Assembly (NCBI RefSeq): GCF_003314435.2
Contig: NZ_QNVY02000005.1
Location: 186,001-250,000 of the forward strand
DNA from: Flavobacterium petrolei
Lineage (GTDB): Bacteria; Bacteroidota; Bacteroidia; Flavobacteriales; Flavobacteriaceae
DNA: 64,000 nucleotides
Direction of reading: 5' to 3'
A program made the position numbers and the translations under genes. The notes under the pieces are model-generated. The model saw nothing but the letters and a program-made list of their open reading frames with translations. It ran no database searches and had not been told where the DNA came from. Within the stretch, counting starts at the first letter, position 1. Each line of letters opens with the position of its first letter. This document shows positions 31,050 through 40,824 of the stretch, piece after piece.

Positions 31050-31964
31050 TTACACAAATAAGCCTTCGATGCTTAAATAGTGTTCTCCAGTATCGTAACA
31101 AAAAGTTAATACTTTTGCGTTTTCAGGGATATCGGATAGTTTTTTTGCCACGGCAGCTAGCGATGCTCCAGAGGATATCCCTATGAACATGCCTTCTTCT
31201 TTAGCTGCTCTTTGGGCGTATTCAAATGCTTCATCTTTGCTTACTTGGATGGTTCCGTCCAATAGATCCGTGTGCAAATTTGTAGGGATAAATCCTGCTC
31301 CAATTCCTTGAATAGGGTGGGGAGCCGGAGCGCCACCGCTGATGACGGGTGAGGCTTCAGGCTCTACAGCATACACTTTCAGGTTGGGGAAATGTTGCTT
31401 CAATATTTCGGCACAACCCGTGATGTGACCACCGGTTCCTACGCCGGTAATCAAATAATCCAGTCCGTCAGGGAATGCTTTTATAATTTCCTGCGCGGTG
31501 GTTGTCTTATGAATTTCGATATTGGCAGGATTTTCAAACTGAAGCGGTGACCAGGCATTTGGCATTTCGGCAACTAATTCCTGTGCTTTTTCCAGCGCGC
31601 CTTTCATTCCTTTTTCACGGGGCGTCAAAACAAATTCAGCACCATAAAGGCTCATGAGTCGGCGTCTTTCTATCGACATGGATTCTGGCATCACCAGTAT
31701 TAATTTATAGCCTTTTACGGCGGCAACCATTGCCAGTCCAATTCCTGTATTTCCGGAAGTTGCTTCAATGATGATGCCTCCAGCTTTTAATAGTCCTTTG
31801 GTTTCGGCATCTTCAATCATGGCAAGAGCGATCCTGTCTTTGATACTAGCTCCGGGATTAGCACGTTCCAGTTTGATCCAAATATTGTGGTTGGCACCAA
31901 ATAAGCGATTGATTTTTACGTGTGGCGTATTGCCTATTGTTTCGAGTATGTTGTTGTATTTCAT
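31050..31964 (-). CDS. cysM: Cysteine synthase (O-acetylserine sulfhydrylase B type)
   Basis: 304 residues, PLP fold type II. The Schiff-base lysine is Lys42 in [10 protein letters not shown], the substrate loop is TSGNTGIG at about 69-76, and the phosphate-binding loop is [11 protein letters not shown] at about 174-184. It makes cysteine from O-acetylserine and sulfide or thiosulfate. It lies 5 bases after the serine acetyltransferase gene, giving the two-step cysteine pathway as an operon. The CysM versus CysK choice rests on length and the [12 protein letters not shown] motif. Confidence 0.93.
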   Translation of the reverse strand: MKYNNILETIGNTPHVKINRLFGANHNIWIKLERANPGASIKDRIALAMIEDAETKGLLKAGGIIIEATSGNTGIGLAMVAAVKGYKLILVMPESMSIERRRLMSLYGAEFVLTPREKGMKGALEKAQELVAEMPNAWSPLQFENPANIEIHKTTTAQEIIKAFPDGLDYLITGVGTGGHITGCAEILKQHFPNLKVYAVEPEASPVISGGAPAPHPIQGIGAGFIPTNLHTDLLDGTIQVSKDEAFEYAQRAAKEEGMFIGISSGASLAAVAKKLSDIPENAKVLTFCYDTGEHYLSIEGLFV

Positions 31965-31969
31965 AATAT

Positions 31970-32806
31970 TTATATGGAGAAAAAATTAATATCTTTTATT
32001 TCCTGTTGATTCAAAACTGTATTTTTATTGGATTGCATGACAAATGAATACGGATTCATACTCTTGGTAATAAAGGTATTTCCGCCCACAATGCTGTGGT
32101 TACCTATAATGGTGCTTCCGCCTAAAATGGTGGCATTGGCATAAATAATCACATGATCTTCCACGGTAGGATGGCGTTTTTTTTCCTGCATGCTTTTCTC
32201 AACTTGCAACGCTCCCAATGTCACTCCTTGATAAATGCTGACATATTTCCCTATAATTGTGGTCTCGCCAATGACAATTCCGGTTCCATGATCAATCATA
32301 AACGGAACGTCAATGGTAGCACTCGGGTGAATGTCGATTCCGGTTTTGCTATGCGCATATTCGGTTAGAATTCGCGGCAACAAGCACGTAGTTCGGGAAG
32401 CAATTGCATTGGCAATACGATAGACTTCTATGGCAAAAAAACCGGGATAGGAATTGATAATTTCCTGAATGCAATCAGCTGCAGGATCTGTATCCAGAAT
32501 AGCCTGAGCGTCTTTTTGCATCGAGTTATATAGTTCCGGAAGCGCGGTGTAAAATGATTCAGTGTCATCCAGAATTTCATTCGCTGTTTTGTCTTTTACA
32601 ATCTCCGAGAGAATGGCGATGAAGTTGGCTTTGTTTTGGTCCAAAAGCAATTCGATTTGAATGGTTTCCAAAGCTTTTTCGGGGAATAATATTTTGAATA
32701 AATCATCAATCCAATTGATAATTTTAGAAGAATCAATGGCTCTTACCCAATTTTTATTTTGGTTTTCATGTAGTGTATTCGAAAAACGGTTGGTTTCAGT
32801 ATTCAT
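31970..32806 (-). CDS. cysE: Serine O-acetyltransferase
   Basis: 278 residues. The N-terminal helical domain (about 1-140) is followed by a left-handed beta-helix with hexapeptide repeats. It contains [24 protein letters not shown] with catalytic Asp/His, [11 protein letters not shown], and [21 protein letters not shown]. It makes O-acetylserine for the adjacent cysM. The long N-terminal part is the form common in Bacteroidota (EpsC-like). Confidence 0.93.
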   Translation of the reverse strand: MNTETNRFSNTLHENQNKNWVRAIDSSKIINWIDDLFKILFPEKALETIQIELLLDQNKANFIAILSEIVKDKTANEILDDTESFYTALPELYNSMQKDAQAILDTDPAADCIQEIINSYPGFFAIEVYRIANAIASRTTCLLPRILTEYAHSKTGIDIHPSATIDVPFMIDHGTGIVIGETTIIGKYVSIYQGVTLGALQVEKSMQEKKRHPTVEDHVIIYANATILGGSTIIGNHSIVGGNTFITKSMNPYSFVMQSNKNTVLNQQEIKDINFFSI

Positions 32807-32959
32807 TTATAATGGAATAAAATCAGATTTAAACGAGAAAAAAGACTCGAAATACAAATATAGAGCAGAATTGAATAGGTTCATAACCCTGCTTTGTAAA
32901 TAAATGTTAATATGTTAAATTCCCACATAATGGATCCTTTGTTTCGCAAATGCTAGTAT

Positions 32960-32999
32960 AAAAAAAAACTAGTGGCGAAATTCAATAATAAGATTTCGC
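32960..32999 (-). terminator. Terminator after the AraC-like gene
   Basis: GCGAAAT and ATTTCGC (975-981 and 993-999 of the 32 kb block) pair around an 11-base loop. A run of nine T follows on the minus strand, right after the stop of the 33006-33791 gene. Confidence 0.75.
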
Positions 33000-33005
33000 T
33001 GATGA

Positions 33006-33791
33006 TTACTTAATGAAAATCCTGTTTTTTGAATTAATAACTTTACTATACATCGCATCAAATGTATACTGTTTTATAAAACCGGATATCTTTTTTAATT
33101 CATTGATTTGATGTAAAGTTGAACGTTTGATGGCGCGTGACATTCTAATTAGATTGTCAGTATTGTCATCAATTTCCATGGCTATTATGGATTGAATAAT
33201 GTCTTTTTTCTTGATATGTCCGACCATTCCTTGCTCCGTAACGTCATTAAACTGTTGGAGTTTTTCTGCGATTCTCAAATTTTGAATGCCTTGATACGTA
33301 TAATTTGGTTGTTTGTTTAAAAAGTTTTTCTTCAAATTCCGGATTAAAGAATCATTTATCCCATTAGATAAGCTAGCGGTTTCCACTTTTATAATCGAAA
33401 ATTGAATAGCTGTATCTTTTTTGAAATGTAATATAGTATTTATACTTCTTCCACTGGTTACAACAGTTGAAAGGTGTTTTCTAAGCGTTAATTGGTGACC
33501 AGATATACCAAAGCTATGTTTGAATGTTCCCTCAGTGCAATACCCAAATACAATTGACGAGGCGCTGAAAGATTCCATACTTAGCGTTACATCATCTGCA
33601 AATGTCATGTTAACCTGAATAGAAGTAAAACCATTTATGAAGGTTACCGCGTCAATATTTCCCTTAATCAAATCAGTATCCAGTGCTAATTTAAATTCGT
33701 TATTGGTTGAATTTAAAACGCCATTAAAAGAAGTTTCAAGGTCACTAAAAACTTCATTTATTGTTCCGGCATTCAGATAAATATTTTTCAT
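33006..33791 (-). CDS. AraC-type regulator sensor domain, HTH missing
   Basis: 261 residues. The N-terminal half matches the ligand domain of Bacteroidota AraC regulators (VTLSMESFSASSIVFGYCTEGTFKHSFG near 68-95), and the linker helices are present (about 165-235). In full regulators (about 330 residues) a double-HTH of about 100 residues follows. Here the protein stops after roughly the first linker helix of that domain (INELKKISGFIKQYTF) with a basic tail. A terminator sits directly after the stop, so the short form is a settled gene, not a recent frameshift. It may be an anti-regulator or a dimer partner. Confidence 0.75.
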   Translation of the reverse strand: MKNIYLNAGTINEVFSDLETSFNGVLNSTNNEFKLALDTDLIKGNIDAVTFINGFTSIQVNMTFADDVTLSMESFSASSIVFGYCTEGTFKHSFGISGHQLTLRKHLSTVVTSGRSINTILHFKKDTAIQFSIIKVETASLSNGINDSLIRNLKKNFLNKQPNYTYQGIQNLRIAEKLQQFNDVTEQGMVGHIKKKDIIQSIIAMEIDDNTDNLIRMSRAIKRSTLHQINELKKISGFIKQYTFDAMYSKVINSKNRIFIK

Positions 33792-33956
33792 AAGACATCT
33801 ATTTAAATAATTATTAAGAAAATGGATTTCGTTTACTTTACTATTTTAATTTATTCAAATTTCAGAATAAGTAATGCAATTTTTGTTATGTAATTCTATG
33901 TAAAACTTTCATAATTCTTATACCTAATTTATCTGTTAGTGAATGTATTAAGGGCA

Positions 33957-33990
33957 TAAAAAAATCCGATTTGCGAAAGCAAATCGGATT
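33957..33990 (-). terminator. Terminator after lpd
   Basis: AATCCGATTTGC and GCAAATCGGATT pair perfectly over 12 bp with a 4-base loop, and TTTTTTT follows on the minus strand. It lies 49 bases after the lpd stop. Confidence 0.9.
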
Positions 33991-34000
33991 ACTATTATTT

Positions 34001-34030
34001 TGTAGAGACGCACTGCAGTGCGTCTTTACA
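34001..34030. repeat. REP-like 30-bp palindrome
   Basis: TGTAGAGACGCACTG and CAGTGCGTCTTTACA are complementary with one mismatch. Its centre is a perfect 20-bp palindrome (34006-34025). It lies between the lpd stop and the lpd terminator. GTAGAGACGC palindromes of this type are dispersed intergenic repeats in many genomes, including flavobacteria. Confidence 0.75.
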
Positions 34031-34039
34031 ATCTGAAAT

Positions 34040-35428
34040 CTATAAGTGGATTACCTCACCATATGCATCAGCAACCGCTTCCATAACCGCTTCACTCATG
34101 GTTGGGTGCGGGTGAATTGATTTTAGAATTTCGTGTCCTGTAGTTTCCAGTTTACGCGCTACAACTGCCTCAGCAATCATATCTGTAACTCCGGCACCAA
34201 TCATGTGACATCCTAACCATTCGCCGTATTTAGCATCAAAAATTACTTTTACAAAACCATCTGGAGTTCCAGACGCTTTTGCTTTTCCTGAAGCTGAGAA
34301 CGGGAATTTACCAATTTTCAATTCGTATCCTTTTTCTTTAGCTTGTTTTTCAGTCAAACCTACAGAAGCAATTTCTGGAGTCGCATACGTACAACCCGGT
34401 ACATTTCCGTAATCGATAGGTTCTACGTGTAGTCCTGCAATTTTCTCTACACAATTGATTCCTTCAGCAGAAGCTACGTGTGCTAATGCTTGTCCTGGCG
34501 TTACATCACCAATAGCGTAATATCCTGGAATGTTCGTTTGGTTGTAAGCGTTTACCAAAATTTTATCTTTGTCGGTAGCGATTCCTACTTCTTCTAATCC
34601 GATGTTTTCAATATTGGTTTTGATTCCAACAGCCGAAAGTAAAATCTCCGCTTCCAAAACTTCTTCCCCTTTTGCCGTTTTCACAAATGCTTTAACACCA
34701 GCTCCAGTTGTATCAATTCTCTCAACAGATGAGTTTGTCATGATTTTGATACCTGCTTTTTTCAAAGAACGCTCCATTTGTTTCGAAATATCCTCGTCTT
34801 CAACAGGAACTACATTTGGCATAAATTCTACGATAGTTACCTCAGTTCCCATAGAATTGTAGAAATGTGCAAATTCAACTCCAATCGCTCCAGAACCCAC
34901 GATAATCATCGATTTTGGTTGTGTAGATAATGTCATTGCTTGTCTGTAACCAATTACTTTTACACCATCTTGAGGTAAGTTTGGCAACTCACGAGAACGT
35001 GCTCCAGTGGCAATAATGATATGATCCGCACTGTATTCCGTAACTTTATTGTCTTTGTCCGTAACATCAATTTTCTTTCCTGGTTTTAGTTTTCCAAATC
35101 CATCAATCACATCGATTTTATTTTTTTTCATCAGGAATTGAACACCTTTGCTCATTCCGTCAGCTACTGAACGGCTGCGTTGTACAACAGCAGGGAAGTC
35201 TTTATCAAAGGATGAAACAGTCAATCCGTAGTCAGAAGCGTGTTTTAGATAATCAAAAACCTGAGCTGATTTTAGTAACGCTTTTGTTGGGATACATCCC
35301 CAGTTCAAACATACACCACCTAAGTTTTCTTTTTCTATTACGGCTACTTTAAAGCCTAATTGTGATGCTCTAATAGCTGTAACATAACCACCTGGACCAC
35401 TTCCTAAAACTATAATATCGTATTTCAT
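34040..35428 (-). CDS. lpdA: Dihydrolipoyl dehydrogenase (E3)
   Basis: 462 residues. FAD-binding GSGPGGYVTAIRA (9-21), redox disulfide Cys40/Cys45 in GGVCLNWGCIPT, NAD-binding GSGAIGVEFAHFY (about 176-188), and active-site His/Glu in HPHPTMSEAVMEA near the end. It reoxidises the lipoyl groups of 2-oxoacid dehydrogenase and glycine cleavage complexes. It is monocistronic with its own terminator and far from the E1/E2 genes at 1-4 kb, so it probably serves several complexes, including that one. Confidence 0.96.
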   Translation of the reverse strand: MKYDIIVLGSGPGGYVTAIRASQLGFKVAVIEKENLGGVCLNWGCIPTKALLKSAQVFDYLKHASDYGLTVSSFDKDFPAVVQRSRSVADGMSKGVQFLMKKNKIDVIDGFGKLKPGKKIDVTDKDNKVTEYSADHIIIATGARSRELPNLPQDGVKVIGYRQAMTLSTQPKSMIIVGSGAIGVEFAHFYNSMGTEVTIVEFMPNVVPVEDEDISKQMERSLKKAGIKIMTNSSVERIDTTGAGVKAFVKTAKGEEVLEAEILLSAVGIKTNIENIGLEEVGIATDKDKILVNAYNQTNIPGYYAIGDVTPGQALAHVASAEGINCVEKIAGLHVEPIDYGNVPGCTYATPEIASVGLTEKQAKEKGYELKIGKFPFSASGKAKASGTPDGFVKVIFDAKYGEWLGCHMIGAGVTDMIAEAVVARKLETTGHEILKSIHPHPTMSEAVMEAVADAYGEVIHL

Positions 35429-35701
35429 TTTGTGCTTGTTTATTTGTTATTTGTACAAAATGCAGTCGGCAATGCCTCATGTCATTTCAAAGTTTTTTAT
35501 TTGTTTTTTATTGGTAAAATGAATTCGTAAAAATTCATTTCATTTTGTGTGTTTTTATTTTTTTTTATTGATTGGGCGAATTTAAGGATTTATTCTGTTT
35601 TGAGAAAGTTTCAAAGTAATAAAGTGGCAAACTAACCAATTTTCAGAAATTTACGATCCTCAAACTCTTTAATAAATCTTTGTGCCCTTCGCGGTTAAAA
35701 A

Positions 35702-37456
35702 CTAATTCGCTACTGAAAACTGTGAATCATACAAATTCTTGTAATAACCACTTTCACGGTTAATTAATTCCTGATGTGTTCCTTGCTCTACGATTAAACC
35801 TTTATCCATTACCACAATTTTATCAGCATTGACAATCGTTGCCAAGCGGTGCGCAATAACAATTGATGTTCTCCCTTTAGTAATCGTTTCCGTAGCGCGC
35901 TGAATCAATTCTTCGGAATACGTGTCTATTGATGAAGTGGCTTCGTCCAAAATCAAAATACTTGGATTACTCACATACGCTCTCAAGAAAGCAATCAACT
36001 GGCGCTGACCGGAAGAAAGCATAACGCCGCGTTCCTTCACATCAAAATCATAATTATCTGGTAAACTCATGATGAATTCGTGTACGCCAATTTTTTTGGC
36101 TGCAGCCAAAACTTGTTCCCGACTAATTTCAGAATTATTCAAGGTGATGTTGTTGAAAATAGTATCTGCAAAAAGGAAAACATCCTGTAAAACAACCGCA
36201 ATTTGTTTGCGTAAAGAATCCAAAGTGTAGTTCTCAATATTGTGATTGTCAATATAAATAGAACCGCTGTTGATTTCGTAAAAACGATTCAGCAAGTTAA
36301 TTATCGTAGATTTTCCGGCACCGGTAGAGCCTACAATGGCAATGGTTTGACCGGCACTCACTTCTAAATCGATTCCTTTTATTACTTCTTCATCCGGAAT
36401 ATATCCAAAACGAACTTTTTTGAACTTGATATCTCCTTTAAAAATCGGAGCTTCGATAGTTCCGGTATCCTGAATTTGATCTTCGGTATCCAAAATATCA
36501 AAAACACGGTTCGCCGCAATCATTCCCAGTTGCATCTCGTTGAATTTATCCGCAATTTGACGCAACGGATTGAACAACATTCCGATGAACATGGTGTACG
36601 AAAATAAATCTCCAAAAGTGGTAAAATTATCGCCGTTTAATATCTTGATTCCTCCATATAACACAATAAAACCCAGCGTTAAAGACGAAATAATATCCGC
36701 AATAGGGAAGAAGATGGAGTTGTAAAGAATGGTTTTTATCCACGCTTTTTTATGCTTGTCGTTGATACTTTTGAATTTTTCGTACTCAATTTTTTCACGG
36801 TTAAAAAGTTGGACAATCTTCATTCCTGTTACCCGTTCCTGCACAAAGGAGTTCATATTAGCTATTTGGGTTCGCACTTCTTCGAAAGCCACTTGCATTT
36901 TCTTTTGGAAAATTCGGGTGAAGAAAACCAGAATTGGCATTGCCACAATCACAATCCAAGTCAAGGTCCAGTTCATGTAAAACATAAAAGCCAATACGAC
37001 AACCATTTTCATTAAGTCACTAATAATCATGAATAATCCCTGACTGAAAATTCGGGCAATGGATTCAATATCCGAAACCGAACGCGTTACGAGTTGACCC
37101 ACAGGAACGTGATCAAAATATTTCATTCGGAAACTTAGAATGTGTTGAAACAGTTTTGTTCGAATGTCTTTAACAATGTCTTGACCGAGCCAGTTCGCCC
37201 AATAGACGAAGTAAAACTGAGAGAATACCTCCAGTAAAAGCACAATTCCCATCAGGATGACATACATTAATAATCCCTGTTGGTCTTGGGTTGCAATATA
37301 ACCATCTACGGTTTGTTTCAATAAATACGGACGTAACGCCGCAAAAATTGATAGTGAAATGGCGAAAATAATTACACCATTAAAACGCCATTGATAGGGT
37401 TTGGTGAATTTTAATATTCGTTTGAATAATCGGGTATCAAATGCTTTTGCTTTCAT
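35702..37456 (-). CDS. ABC exporter, fused permease and ATPase (MsbA-like)
   Basis: 584 residues. Six membrane helices (about 20-310) are followed by one ATPase domain with Walker A GSTGAGKST (about 374-382), signature LSSGQRQ, Walker B ILILDEATS and H-loop IAHRL. It is a half-transporter that works as a homodimer. Lipid, lipid-linked or multidrug export are all possible in this family. It is followed by truA-region genes on the same strand but no functional link is evident. Confidence 0.92.
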   Translation of the reverse strand: MKAKAFDTRLFKRILKFTKPYQWRFNGVIIFAISLSIFAALRPYLLKQTVDGYIATQDQQGLLMYVILMGIVLLLEVFSQFYFVYWANWLGQDIVKDIRTKLFQHILSFRMKYFDHVPVGQLVTRSVSDIESIARIFSQGLFMIISDLMKMVVVLAFMFYMNWTLTWIVIVAMPILVFFTRIFQKKMQVAFEEVRTQIANMNSFVQERVTGMKIVQLFNREKIEYEKFKSINDKHKKAWIKTILYNSIFFPIADIISSLTLGFIVLYGGIKILNGDNFTTFGDLFSYTMFIGMLFNPLRQIADKFNEMQLGMIAANRVFDILDTEDQIQDTGTIEAPIFKGDIKFKKVRFGYIPDEEVIKGIDLEVSAGQTIAIVGSTGAGKSTIINLLNRFYEINSGSIYIDNHNIENYTLDSLRKQIAVVLQDVFLFADTIFNNITLNNSEISREQVLAAAKKIGVHEFIMSLPDNYDFDVKERGVMLSSGQRQLIAFLRAYVSNPSILILDEATSSIDTYSEELIQRATETITKGRTSIVIAHRLATIVNADKIVVMDKGLIVEQGTHQELINRESGYYKNLYDSQFSVAN

Positions 37457-37519
37457 ATTTTTTCTTTAAGCCTTATGCTTTAGGCTTTAGGCATAATGCG
37501 TAAAGCTTACAGCCTGAAG

Positions 37520-38254
37520 CTATAAATAATCGTATTCTATTTTGGTTAAATACAAACCATGCGCCGGAACCGAAAAACCAGCTTTATCTCGGTTTTTACT
37601 TTCTATAATGGCAGTAAAATCAGCTAATGTAATTTTGTGTAATCCTATGTTTACCAATGTTCCCACAATGGCCCGTACCATATTGCGCAAGAAACGATTG
37701 GCCGAAATAGTAAAAATCAGGTTGCCGTTTTCTTGCTTCCAATTGGCTTCAAAAATCGTGCAGTCAAATGTATTTACATCCGTATTTACTTTTGAAAAAC
37801 ACTGAAAATCAGTGTGGTTGAATAGTATTTGCGCCGCTTCATTCATCAAATCTATGTCTAATTTTTGATGGAAATACCAACTTTGTTCTTGCGAGAAAAC
37901 ATCTTTGAACGTGTTGATGTGGTATTCATAGGTTCTTTTTGTAGCATCAAAACGAGTGTGCGCTTCATTGTGAACCGGTATAATGTCATAAATAACAATG
38001 TCTTTGGGTAAATAAGAGTTGAGTTTGTGCACTAAACTGGGAATATCCAACGGGTTTTCAAAATCGAAATGAGCATACATCTCTTTCGCATGAACTCCGG
38101 TATCTGTTCTTCCGGCTCCCATAAGATTGATGGTTGTATTCAATAGCACAGAAAACGCTTTGTTCATTGTTTCCTGGACAGAAGCAGCATTGGGTTGGTA
38201 TTGCCAGCCGTGATAATGGGTTCCGTTGTATGCTAATTTGATGAAATATCTCAA
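37520..38254 (-). CDS. truA: tRNA pseudouridine(38-40) synthase
   Basis: 244 residues. Catalytic Asp51 is in GAGRTDTGVHA, and RFLRNMVRAIVG lies near the C-terminus. The conserved N-terminus RYFIKLAYNGTHYHGWQ begins at a TTG codon (38252-38254), and no in-frame ATG is found upstream. A TTG start is therefore proposed. It modifies U38-U40 of the tRNA anticodon stem. It lies about 60 bases upstream of the ABC exporter on the same strand. Confidence 0.93.
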   Translation of the reverse strand: MRYFIKLAYNGTHYHGWQYQPNAASVQETMNKAFSVLLNTTINLMGAGRTDTGVHAKEMYAHFDFENPLDIPSLVHKLNSYLPKDIVIYDIIPVHNEAHTRFDATKRTYEYHINTFKDVFSQEQSWYFHQKLDIDLMNEAAQILFNHTDFQCFSKVNTDVNTFDCTIFEANWKQENGNLIFTISANRFLRNMVRAIVGTLVNIGLHKITLADFTAIIESKNRDKAGFSVPAHGLYLTKIEYDYL

Positions 38255-38547
38255 GTGAATTTTTTTGAAGCCACAAAGATACTTATTAATTTTTTTGCCA
38301 CGAAGTCGCCAAGGCGCAAAGTTTGTTAAGTTTCAATTTGATTTTTTATTTGGATTCCGAATGTTTAATTTTACCACAAAATCCTAGCCCTGATTACTTC
38401 ACTAGACTTTTATTTTCGTAGGAGTTCTGTGAATATAAACATTTAAAGTGAAAATCCTTTATTGTTTTGCTGCCAAAATAATAAAGATTGTAACGGATAG
38501 CAGGATCTTGCTCCAGATTACTTCTACCTCGTAATGATACTATAAAT

Positions 38548-39045
38548 ATGAAAAAAATACTTCTGCTTTCCGATACACACAGTCACATTGACGATACGAT
38601 TTTGAAATATGTCGCTCAGGCTGACGAGGTTTGGCATGCGGGCGATATAGGTGATTTGGCTGTTACAGATGCGATAAAAAAGCTAAAACCGTTGCGTTGC
38701 GTGTATGGAAATATTGACGATGCTATAGCCAGACTGGAATTTCCGTTGCACAACCGTTTTATGTGTGAAGGAGTGGATGTTTGGATCACGCATATTGGCG
38801 GTTATCCGGGAAAATACAATCCGAATATTAAAGCAGAGATGGAATCAAATCCTCCAAAATTATTTATTTGCGGACATTCTCATATCCTGAAAGTTATTTT
38901 TGATAAAAAATATAATTTATTACACATGAATCCCGGAGCGGCAGGGAAAAGTGGTTTTCACCAAGTGCGCAGCATGTTGCGATTTGTCATTGAAGGTGAT
39001 AAAATTAAGGATATGGAAATTATTGAGATGGAAAAACGGGTGTAG
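38548..39045 (+). CDS. Metallophosphoesterase (YfcE/MJ0936 type)
   Basis: 165 residues, a compact calcineurin-like phosphoesterase. Metal ligands are LLSDTHSH (Asp8, His10), HAGDIGD, YGNIDD and CGHSHI with a late MNPGAAG. Family members cleave phosphodiesters such as bis-pNPP; the natural substrate is unknown. Its 3' end overlaps the end of the convergent kinase gene by 26 bases. Confidence 0.92.
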   Translation: MKKILLLSDTHSHIDDTILKYVAQADEVWHAGDIGDLAVTDAIKKLKPLRCVYGNIDDAIARLEFPLHNRFMCEGVDVWITHIGGYPGKYNPNIKAEMESNPPKLFICGHSHILKVIFDKKYNLLHMNPGAAGKSGFHQVRSMLRFVIEGDKIKDMEIIEMEKRV

Positions 39046-40747
39046 TTGCCTTTTTTTGATACGTTATTGGGACTTCAATTGTAATGATTGTTCCAGCGTT
39101 TACTTTTGAGTTCAAGTGAATATTTCCTTTTAAATTATTGATCCGAGCTTTTATTTGGTTTAAACCAAAACCTTCCAGAACATGAAATCTACTGGAATCA
39201 AAACCTTTTCCATTATCCCTAAGGATGATTTTCAGCAGTCCGTTATTTTCATTTATACTTAATTTAGATTGACTTGCATCACTATGTTTTATGATGTTGT
39301 TGAGAAGTTCCATGATGATAAAATAAATTTTCATTTCAAAATCTTCATCATAACGCGTTTTTCTGTTGATAGAACTGGCGTATTCAAAGTGCAGAATCGA
39401 ATTAGAATTTTTTTCACACAAATCATCCAAAGCATCAAATAATCCAAATCGTGCCAAAAGTGAAGGCATCAGTTCGTGTGACAAATCCCGAACCTGATCG
39501 TGCGCTTCTTCCAGTATTGCTTTGGTTTTCATTATTTCTTGCGAATAAGTCTGGTTTTGTGACGTGTATGCATGTAAATGTAATCCTGCCGATGACAGTA
39601 AAGCGCTGATATTATCATGTAAAAAAGCTGCGATTTTTTTGCGTTCTAATTCTTGACCGTTTATAGACGCATTAATCATGTTTTCCTGAGCTTTACTGCG
39701 CAAATCTTTTAGTTTATTTTTTTGTTTTAGTTGCGCATTTTGGGAATAAAGGTAAAAAAGCAGGAACAATAGTAATAGAATTGCACTTAATATAATAACA
39801 ATTTTCTTGTTTCTGGATTGCTCTTGTAACAATACAGATTCTTTGCTTTTAAACTCACTCTCTATTTTGTCAATTTCTCGTTTGTATTCGTCTATTTCAA
39901 GATTTATACCGGCAACATTGGCTTTGTTGAGTTTTTCTTCATTGTTTAATTCATCCGTTATAGCATTAAAAAGAGCGAGATTTTTATAAGCATTTTTATA
40001 ATCTCCATTTTTTAGTAAAAACTTGGAAAACTCATGATGTGAATATGACAAATCCGATTTTTCGTTTCCTTCATTTCCAAGTTTTATTGCATTTTCAAAA
40101 AAGAAGGTTGCTTTTTCAGGCTCATTTTTATAATTATAATACATTCCATTGAGCATGTTTAGTGCAACAATAGTAGAGGTGTCGCCATGTTTTTTATGAT
40201 GTTCATTGATATATTTCAGGTAGGGAAGTCCTTCGTCATAACGGCCAATATCAAAATATGCCCATGTCAAATTGAGTTTTGTGAAAACTATTTGCGCAGA
40301 GTCCTTGATTCTGGTGCTGTATTCTAGCGATTTTTTATAGTAGTAAATTCCTTTTTCATATTGCTTTTTGTCAAAGCAATAAATATTACCTAAATTATTG
40401 TTGAGCCAGTTTTTTAAGACATCATTATTGGTTTTGTTGGCATAGGTCAAACCTTTTTTATAATAATAAAATGCTTTGTCAAATTCCGATAACTGATCAA
40501 AATTTGCAGCAATAGTGTTATAAGAACCTGCAATCAGATTGTTGTCTTTTAGGCGAATAGCTTGACTTAAAGCAAGTCTTGATTTTATTAGTGATTTTTC
40601 GTAACTACCATCTTTCATCAGTAGAATTGCCTCGTTAGAAAGTTTGGTGACTTCTTCTTTTGTAGGCTTTTTTTTGTGTGCAAATACTGTGTTAATGGAA
40701 CAGCTAAGTAATACAAGCAGTACGATAATAATTTGTCTGTATGACAT
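39020..40747 (-). CDS. TPR-containing sensor histidine kinase (NarX/DegS type)
   Basis: 575 residues. A signal-type N-terminus, then tetratricopeptide repeats (about 30-285) facing the periplasm, a coiled coil, a membrane helix (about 312-332), DHp His377 in AAFLHDNIS (HisKA_3) and an ATPase domain (DNGKGFD, GFGLNQIKARI). Kinases with external TPRs are common in Bacteroidota, and the stimulus is unknown. It follows the LuxR-type regulator gene by 77 bases on the same strand, its likely partner. Confidence 0.92.
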   Translation of the reverse strand: MSYRQIIIVLLVLLSCSINTVFAHKKKPTKEEVTKLSNEAILLMKDGSYEKSLIKSRLALSQAIRLKDNNLIAGSYNTIAANFDQLSEFDKAFYYYKKGLTYANKTNNDVLKNWLNNNLGNIYCFDKKQYEKGIYYYKKSLEYSTRIKDSAQIVFTKLNLTWAYFDIGRYDEGLPYLKYINEHHKKHGDTSTIVALNMLNGMYYNYKNEPEKATFFFENAIKLGNEGNEKSDLSYSHHEFSKFLLKNGDYKNAYKNLALFNAITDELNNEEKLNKANVAGINLEIDEYKREIDKIESEFKSKESVLLQEQSRNKKIVIILSAILLLLFLLFYLYSQNAQLKQKNKLKDLRSKAQENMINASINGQELERKKIAAFLHDNISALLSSAGLHLHAYTSQNQTYSQEIMKTKAILEEAHDQVRDLSHELMPSLLARFGLFDALDDLCEKNSNSILHFEYASSINRKTRYDEDFEMKIYFIIMELLNNIIKHSDASQSKLSINENNGLLKIILRDNGKGFDSSRFHVLEGFGLNQIKARINNLKGNIHLNSKVNAGTIITIEVPITYQKKATTPVFPSQ

Positions 40748-40824
40748 AGATGCGTTGATTTTTAATAGGTTTTATTGGTTTGTTGAAGGTGTTTTGTAAA
40801 ATGAATCGCATTTAGAGGATCAAC

